Shown piece by piece: positions 57,001-64,000 of a stretch of 64,000 bases of DNA. The notes beneath the pieces were generated by a model that saw nothing but the letters and a program-made list of their open reading frames with translations, was not told where the DNA came from and made no database searches. This DNA is from Megaleporinus macrocephalus. Taxonomy: Eukaryota; Chordata; Actinopteri; Characiformes; Anostomidae. The position numbers and the translations under genes are program-made. The stretch spans positions 6,120,462-6,184,461 of the forward strand of contig CM038720.1 of NCBI GenBank assembly GCA_021613375.1, in the 5' to 3' direction. Position 1 is the stretch's first letter, and each line of letters starts with the position of its first letter.

Positions 57001-60000
57001 AACCTTAAGCTCAGTACCTTATATAATACTACACCTACACCTAACCCTAACCTTAACCTCGGTACCTTATATAATACTACACCTAAACCTAAACCTAACC
57101 TTAACCTCAGTACCTTATATAATACTACACCTACACCTAACCCTAACCTTAACCTCAGTACCTTATATAATACTACACCTACACCTAAACCTAACCTTAA
57201 CCTTAAGCTCAGTACCTTATATAATACTACACCTAACACTAACCTTAACCTCAGTACCTTATATAATACTACACCTACACCTAAACCTAACCTTAATCTC
57301 AGTACCTTATATAATACTACACCTACACCTAAACCTAACCTTAACCTTAAGCTCAGTACCTTATATAATACTACACCTACACCTAACCCTAACCTTAACC
57401 TCAGTACCTTATATAATACTACACCTACACCTAACCCTAACCTTAATCTCAGTACCTTATATAATACTACACCTACACCTAACCCTAACCTTAATCTCAG
57501 TACCTTATATAATACTACACCTACACCTAACCCTAACCTTAACCTCAGTACCTTATATAATACTACACCTAAACCTAACCTTAACCTCAGTACCTTATAT
57601 AATACTACACCTACACCTAAACCTAACCTTAACCTCAGTACCTTATATAATACTACACCTACACCTAACTCTAACCTTAACCTCAGTACCTTATATAATA
57701 CTACACCTAAACCTAACCTTAACCTCAGTACCTTATATAATACTACACCTACACCTAAACCTAACCTTAACCTCAGTACCTTATATAATACTACACCTAC
57801 ACCTAACCCTAATCCTAACCTTAACCTCAGTACCTTATATAATACTACACCTACACCTAAACCTAACCTTAACCTCAGTACCTTATATAATACTACACCT
57901 ACACCTAACCTTAACCTCAGTACCTTATATAATACTACACCTACACCTAAACCTAACCTTAACCTCAGTACCTTATATAATACTACACCTACACCTAACC
58001 TTAACCTCAGTACCTTATATAATACTACACCTAAACCTAACCCTAATCTTAACCTTAATCTCAGTACCTTATATAATACTACACCTACACCTAAACCTAA
58101 CCTTAACCTCAGTACCTTATATAATACTACACCTACACCTAAACCTAACCTTAACCTCAGTACCTTATATAATACTACACCTACACCTAACCCTAACCTT
58201 AACCTCAGTACCTTATATAATACTACACCTACACCTAAACCTAACCTTAACCTCAGTACCTTATATAATACTACACCTACACCTAAACCTAACCTTAACC
58301 TCAGTACCTTATATAATACTACACCTACACCTAACCCTAACCTTAACCTTAATCTCAGTACCTTATATAATACTACACCTACACCTAACCTTAACCTCAG
58401 TACCTTATATAATACTACACCTACACCTAAACCTAACCTTAACCTTAATCTCAGTACCTTATATAATACTACACCTAACCCTAACCCTAACCTTAACCTC
58501 AGTACCTTATATAATACTACACCTAAACCTAACCTTAACCTCAGTACCTTATATAATACTACACCTACACCTAAACCTAACCTTAACCTCAGTACCTTAT
58601 ATAATACTACACCTACACCTAACCCTAACCTTAACCTCAGTACCTTATATAATACTACACCTACACCTAAACCTAACCTTAACCTCAGTACCTTATATAA
58701 TACTACACCTACACCTAACCCTGACCCTAACCTTAACCTCAGTACCTTATATAATACTACACCTAACCCTAAACCTAACCTTAACCTCAGTACCTTATAT
58801 AATACTACACCTACACCTAACCCTAACCCTAACCTTAACCTCATTACCTTATATAATACTACACCTACACCTAACCCTAACCCAAAACTTAACCTCATTA
58901 CCTTATATAATACTACACCTAAACCTAACCCTAACCCAAACCTTAACCTCATTACCTTATATAATACTACACCTAAACCTAACCCTAACCTTAACCTCAT
59001 TACCTTATATAATACTACACCTACACCTAACCCTAACCCAAACCTTAACCTCATTACCTTATATAATACTACACCTAAACCTAACCCTAACCCAAACCTT
59101 AACCTCATTACCTTATATAATACTACACCTAAACCTAACCCTAACCTTAACCTCATTACCTTATATAATACTACACCTAACCCTAACCTTAACCTCATTA
59201 CCTTATATAATACTACACCTAAACCTAACCCTAACCTTAACCTCATTACCTTATATAATACTACACCTACACCTAACCCTAACCTTAACCTCATTACATT
59301 ATATAATACTACACCTAAACCTAACCCTAACCTTAACCTCAGTACCTTATATAATACTACACCTACACCTAACCCTAACCTTAACCTCAGTACCTTATAT
59401 AATACTACACCTAAACCTAAACCTAACCTTAACCTCATTACCTTCTATAATACTACACCTAAACCTAACCTAACCTTAACCTCAGTACCTTATATAATAC
59501 TACACCTAAACCTAAACCTAACCTTAACCTCAGTACCTTATATAATACTACACCTACACCTAACCCTAACCTTAACCTCAGTACCTTATATAATACTACA
59601 CCTACACCTAAACCTAACCTTAACCTTAAGCTCAGTACCTTATATAATACTACACCTAACACTAACCTTAACCTCAGTACCTTATATAATACTACACCTA
59701 CACCTAAACCTAACCTTAATCTCAGTACCTTATATAATACTACACCTACACCTAAACCTAACCTTAACCTTAAGCTCAGTACCTTATATAATACTACACC
59801 TACACCTAACCCTAACCTTAACCTCGGTACCTTATATAATACTACACCTAAACCTAAACCTAACCTTAACCTCAGTACCTTATATAATACTACACCTACA
59901 CCTAACCCTAACCTTAACCTCAGTACCTTATATAATACTACACCTACACCTAAACCTAACCTTAACCTTAAGCTCAGTACCTTATATAATACTACACCTA

Positions 60001-61381
60001 ACACTAACCTTAACCTCAGTACCTTATATAATACTACACCTACACCTAAACCTAACCTTAATCTCAGTACCTTATATAATACTACACCTACACCTAAACC
60101 TAACCTTAACCTCAGTACCTTATATAATACTACACCTACACCTAACCCTAACCTTAACCTCAGTACCTTATATAATACTACACCTACACCTAAACCTAAC
60201 CTTAACCTCAGTACCTTATATAATACTACACCTACACCTAAACCTAACCTTAACCTCAGTACCTTATATAATACTACACCTACACCTAACCCTAACCTTA
60301 ACCTTAATCTCAGTACCTTATATAATACTACACCTACACCTAACCTTAACCTCAGTACCTTATATAATACTACACCTACACCTAAACCTAACCTTAACCT
60401 TAATCTCAGTACCTTATATAATACTACACCTAACCCTAACCCTAACCTTAACCTCAGTACCTTATATAATACTACACCTAAACCTAACCTTAACCTCAGT
60501 ACCTTATATAATACTACACCTACACCTAAACCTAACCTTAACCTCAGTACCTTATATAATACTACACCTACACCTAACCCTAACCTTAACCTCAGTACCT
60601 TATATAATACTACACCTACACCTAAACCTAACCTTAACCTCAGTACCTTATATAATACTACACCTAAACCTAACCTTAACCTTAACCTCAGTACCTTATA
60701 TAATACTACACCTACACCTAACCCTAAACCTAACCTTAACCTCAGTACCTTATATAATACTACACCTACACCTAAACCTAACCTTAACCTCAGTACCTTA
60801 TATAATACTACACCTACACCTAAACCTAACCTTAACCTTAACCTCAGTACCTTATATAATACTACACCTAAACCTAACCTTAACCTTAACCTCAGTACCT
60901 TATATAATACTACACCTACACCTAACCCTAACCCTAACCTTAACCTCAGTACCTTATATAATACTACACCTACACCTAACCCTAACCCTAACCTTAACCT
61001 CAGTACCTTATATAATACTACACCTAAACCTAACCTTAACCTTAACCTCAGTACCTTATATAATACTACACCTACACCTAACCCTAACCCTAACCTTAAC
61101 CTCAGTACCTTATATAATACTACACCTACACCTAACCCTAACCCTAACCTTAACCTCAGTACCTTATATAATACTACACCTACACCTAAACCTAACCCTA
61201 ACCTTAACCTTAGTATCCAAAACAGGAATTTTCTGCTCTATTAAATTTTAAAAAACTAGATTTTTTGAGAAAATGACGTGTCCTAAAGTGAGGAACAGCA
61301 AAATGTCCTCACTTTACCAAATAAATCAGACTGTACTATACTAGTGAGAACATGTGGTCCTCACAAATATACCTCTACAAG

Positions 61382-61385
<4 letters not shown>
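54016..61385. mobile_element. DNA transposon split by a 7.1-kb internal satellite
   Basis: The left end CGTTTGTCTTACTATATTAG with GTGAGGTCATCCATAGG resembles the inverted right end (complement TCTTGTAGAGGTATATTTGT, GAGGACCACATG). TTTCTATTGATTTTTGTTT on the left and TTTCTGCTCTATTAAATTTT plus TGTCCTCACTTTACC on the right are the subterminal parts. The same layout, ends around a short CCTAACCCTAA-rich middle, is what I recall of a common small teleost DNA element, here enlarged by amplification of the middle. No transposase. Confidence 0.65.
54100..61212. repeat. 48-bp telomere-like minisatellite, about 145 units
   Basis: Each unit has ACCTTATATAATACTACACC, then a variable run of six-base steps (CTAAAC, CTAACC, CTACAC), then TTAACCTCAGT. 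Units are 42, 48, 54 or 60 bp because the number of hexamers varies. Some hold (CCCTAA)3, the vertebrate telomere sequence (for example 54443-54466). Since all lengths are multiples of six, a 1799-codon minus-strand frame stays open; a near 59465 single-base change breaks it. I treat it as non-coding. CTCATTACC- and CCCAAACC-bearing blocks at 54490-54900, 56080-56400 and 58840-59160 are higher-order duplicates. Confidence 0.95.

Positions 61386-61421
<36 letters not shown>
61385..61421. repeat. (AC)n microsatellite
   Basis: About 18 perfect dinucleotides next to the right end of the split transposon. A shorter (AC)n at about 54017-54028 sits at its left end, so the element carries CA-rich edges on both sides. 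Confidence 0.95.
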
Positions 61422-61423
<2 letters not shown>

Positions 61424-62084
61424 ACCTTATGTATTTCAATTCAATCAGACGCAGTGCTGGAGGAGTCAGATCTGCGCTCTTTTGATCTAATTTGCAGAGC
61501 CTGTAAACATCTTATCAGAGTGTTCTTGTTTATGCAGTTCGCTTTATATCAAATGCCATCGGAAAGCCTTTTCACAGGCGGCAGACCAAAAGCAGCCCAC
61601 CGCAAAGTGTTCCCCCCCACCCTCATCTCATCACGTGCACATCTGCCCTTTATCCAAATACACCTTTGACCAAATATATATAACGACCTTTCTCTGGACG
61701 GACGGCAGCTGCACTATTTTGTCACAAACCATTACATCATTAATACAGAAGTCGTCTGAGGGAAGAAGTAACGAGGTACGCTGAGGTAGGCCGAGACCAA
61801 CCTTCAATTCATTTCCAGTCAAAACAGCAGTACAAACCATTCAACCTACAAGTTATTCTTTTATTTCAGCTTCAGCAGCTTCTGTTCTTATCAGGAGACT
61901 CACTTTCAGTTCCCCAAAGAGCCACGACCTCCACGGTTCAGTCTGAGAAGTTGGTTTAGCAATTACAAACTACAAACAGTCCGTAAAACCCTGACGTCCA
62001 CTTTCAGATTTTGTTTGTTTTAAAGATGACTATTCATTATCCTGTTTACAGTTTATAATGTTTTTTTGTTTATAGCATATCGGG
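61422..62084. other. Single-copy block, candidate conserved non-coding DNA
   Basis: Repeat-free. Includes TTGATCTAATTTGCAGAGCC, AACCATTACATCATTAATAC and an E-box CACGTG at about 61633. Frames of 105 (plus) and 69 (minus) codons have no recognised domain. Confidence 0.35.
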
Positions 62085-62672
62085 TCTGTCTCTAATCTCT
62101 AGTGAGTGTCTAAGTAGGCTGTCTAGGTAGCAGCTGTGTAAGTATCAGCGTTCTCTCCTCATCTCTCCTCATAAACAGATTACTGAGACGCTCTAGTTAG
62201 AGAGAGACTGCGTCACGGCTTGTTCCCCCCACTGCAGCACATGCCTGGTGGTTTAGCTGGTTGCTAAGCTACCGGCTGGCATCCAAAACAATAGACAGAG
62301 GCTTAAAAATCTGCTAGCATAAATGCTAATGTCTGGAGTATAAAGTGTAAATGGTGAAGGACTCGTTACAGAGTTGATAATAAAATACTGTTTTGTGTGA
62401 TTATATGACCAGAAACACATTAAAACTCCAGAGAGAATCAAAATAACTCACATTTTAAAACCACTTCACTGCTCGTAGATTAGCCTGTGTTGCATCATGG
62501 GATTGTCTTAGCGACTGAGGAAGCGTTCGATGCTTTCTTAAAATCAGGTCTAAATAAGGTTCCTCAGTAGACAGTATGTTTAAGGTATGTAAGAATTGGG
62601 ACAGTCATGTCAAGAGCGCATACTATGACGTAAAATGCTGCCTATGTAGGAGCTCACTAGATTTGAGACACA
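62085..62672. mobile_element. Family B DNA transposon, copy 3
   Basis: 588 bp with ends GGGTCTGTCTCTAATCTCTAG and TAGATTTGAGACACAGCC. More than 90 percent identical by eye to 20632-21234, in the same orientation, with small deletions (for instance TCTA lost near 62600). The family therefore has three copies in the window. Confidence 0.82.
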
Positions 62673-62934
62673 GCCATTGTCTGGGGTCCTTAGAATAAAT
62701 TAACCTGCCTACATTTTCCTGTGTCTATAGGCTCCTCCTCTCAATAAGCCCAGTGTGCTCTGATTGGTCAGTGCATTCTGTAACAAGTTCTGCCCCCACA
62801 CCGCTGGGGCTGTTCTTACAATGGTGTCAGTTCTGCTGTATCAGTTTGAGTCAGAGTCGGATCCTGAAAGTCCGGTAGATTCACCTTCACAAGCTGGACT
62901 ATTGCCACTTGTGTAACACAGGGGAATTTGTTTG

Positions 62935-63146
62935 AACCCATCCATGCACACTAGTAAACATACGCACTAGGGGGCAGTAAGCACACTTGCCTGGAGCAAC
63001 CCTATTCACAGTACCCAGAAAGCAGTTGGGGGTTAGGTGTCTTGCTCAAGGGCACTTTATTTGTGTCCTGTTGGTCCAGGTGATTGAACCGGCAACCTTC
63101 CGGTCACAATACCGGATGCCTAACCTTCAGCCCATGGCTGCCCCGG
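62935..63146 (-). mobile_element. tRNA-derived SINE, near full length
   Basis: Read on the minus strand: GGGGCAGCCATGGGCTGAAG (A-box region), GGTTGCCGGTTCAATC (B-box at 63082-63090), GTGCCCTTGAGCAAGACACC (central domain), then CTGCCCCCTAGTGCG and TTTACTAGTGTGCATGG (tail). The central GAGCAAG-CACCTAACCCC block is familiar from teleost tRNA SINEs. The single CTCF-like segment at 62964-62977 lies in the tail. No poly-A; the tail ends in ATGGGTTCAAACAAATTCCC. Confidence 0.72.
62964..62977 (+). promoter_or_regulatory. CTCF-like motif in SINE tail
   Basis: GCACTAGGGGGCAG fits the core CCASYAGRKGGCAS at 13 of 14 positions (only the first base differs). This is the single-copy ancestor-like form of the motif multiplied at 1890-3640. 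Binding is not shown. Confidence 0.4.
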
Positions 63147-63430
63147 CTAGACTGGAGTCAGTTTTTACTGGTTTAGCTCAATGTGTGTTGTGTTAGAATC
63201 AGCCAAGCTTGCCGATAGGCGGGCAATAGGAATTGTGTTACAAGATGATGTCACCTTGTAACAGAGAAAAGGGCTGGAATTCCAGTGAGGTGTTTCAGGC
63301 AGCTGAGAAACGTGGTTTCTGTTGAAGAGAGCTTCTCCCTCTGGCATGTAACTTTGGGATTTAGAACTTTGCAGAACGTTTGCATGCACAAATAAGTAGA
63401 AAAGCATGACAGATCCACTTTAATCTATTT

Positions 63431-64000
63431 CTCTTTCTCTGTGAGGGCTTCACATCTTTCCAGATCTAAAGCAGGAGCTTGGTTTTCTCCTTTAAGCGCT
63501 GATGGCGACAGTCTGGGTGGTCCACCGGGTCTTGCAGGTGGTTGTTAGGAATCCAATTTACTCAAACTGTGGAAACTCCTGTCTTTTCACCTCTTCTTTT
63601 TTGGAGTAACCTTAAATCTAACCTCCTTAGAAATATCTCCTGGACAAAATAAAGAATGGAATAAAAGAAGGGTGGTCACTTGCACAGTAAAGAAAAAAAT
63701 TCAGGCTGCCTCAAATGAAACCATAGCGATTCCATCACTACGGGCCTCGTGCCCAATCGATGAAAGGGTGCATGCAAGTGGCTGTAGTAGCCATTTCCTC
63801 ACGGTTTACAACACATACAGTTGCGGCGGCGAAATCCTCCAAACAACAGAGGCGAGTCAAGAATGTGCTGATTAAGGCCTTCCCCAACAGCGGCGGTTTC
63901 AGAGCGTGTGCCTCGACTTTCAATCACGACAGCGAGGCAGAAAGAGCCGCTCTTTTAAAGAGTTGCATCGGCTACTCTTGCATCGCTATACAAACACGCC
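63431..64000. other. Single-copy block, candidate conserved non-coding DNA
   Basis: Repeat-free to the window end, with mixed GC content and words such as CCAATCGATGAAAGGGTGCA and GTGCTGATTAAGGCC. Two overlapping short frames (67 plus, 61 minus) have no domains. It may continue beyond the window. Confidence 0.37.

Larger units (their letters stand above)
62673..63430. repeat. Unclassified element-like sequence hosting the SINE
   Basis: The flanks of the SINE (AATAAGCCCAGTGTGCTCTG and ATTGGTCAG on the left; GTGTTACAAGATGATGTCAC and CTTGTAACAGAGAAAAGGGC on the right) read like parts of one dispersed fish element. GTAACAAG/CTTGTAAC words occur on both sides. Class and limits uncertain. Confidence 0.3.

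Noticed and set aside
20807..62441. 62-codon minus-strand frame conserved between 20807-20995 and 62253-62441
   Set aside because: Both lie within family B transposon copies that are nearly identical at DNA level; no sign of selection on the protein.

Overview
The window looks like non-coding DNA of a vertebrate, most likely a teleost fish. The evidence is a dense population of short non-autonomous DNA transposons, a Tc1-like transposase fossil, a tRNA-headed SINE read on the minus strand, a LINE-like 3' tail, and many CA, TA and TCTA microsatellites. Several families resemble elements I associate with otophysan fishes (characins, catfishes, cyprinids), but the exact clade is a guess. I recognise no intact protein-coding gene, tRNA gene, rRNA gene or CRISPR array. 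The long open reading frames lie inside tandem repeats and follow from repeat arithmetic: unit lengths of 26 and 17 bp keep all three frames open, and units of 45, 42, 39 bp or multiples of 6 preserve one frame.

Layout. 0-1.1 kb: degenerate AT-rich tandem repeat. 1.5-3.7 kb: a hexamer-bearing element, then a minisatellite expanded from the tail of a tRNA-derived SINE, each unit carrying a CTCF-like motif. 5.2-6.0 kb: single-copy GC-richer sequence. 6.0-10.0 kb: a 26-bp minisatellite passing into derived 42-bp and complex forms. 12.4-13.4 kb: a foldback element with an expanded 45-bp repeat. 14-25 kb: MITEs, two near-identical Tc1-type internal-deletion elements, a TE with a 42-bp array, three-copy family B (third copy at 62 kb), a 39-bp array, and single-copy blocks. 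25.8-33.8 kb: ATCT, CA-rich, 17-bp, 28-bp and 37-bp arrays. 33.8-42.4 kb: hairpin MITEs, single-copy blocks that look like conserved non-coding DNA, a second foldback element, and a locally duplicated family C with a near-perfect 72-bp palindrome. 42.6-49.4 kb: a 34-bp minisatellite in both orientations, rich in AP-1-like TGACTCA sites, bracketing a duplicated 267-bp single-copy segment. 49.5-50.7 kb: Tc1 fossil interrupted by another MITE. 52-53.5 kb: AT-rich tandem repeat. 54.0-61.4 kb: a 7.1-kb telomere-like 48-bp array inside a short DNA transposon. 61.4-64 kb: single-copy sequence, family B copy 3, and a full SINE.

The unifying observation is that at least four of the minisatellites are internal expansions of transposable elements: the SINE tail, the foldback arm, the element at 18.2-19.8 kb and the telomere-like element. 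Several of the arrays multiply sequences resembling transcription-factor, insulator or splice-site motifs. Between them lie AT-punctuated, moderately GC-rich single-copy blocks of 0.5-1.3 kb. Together with the absence of genes, these suggest a gene desert with conserved non-coding elements, as found around developmental regulators. That last point is inference and needs a cross-species alignment.
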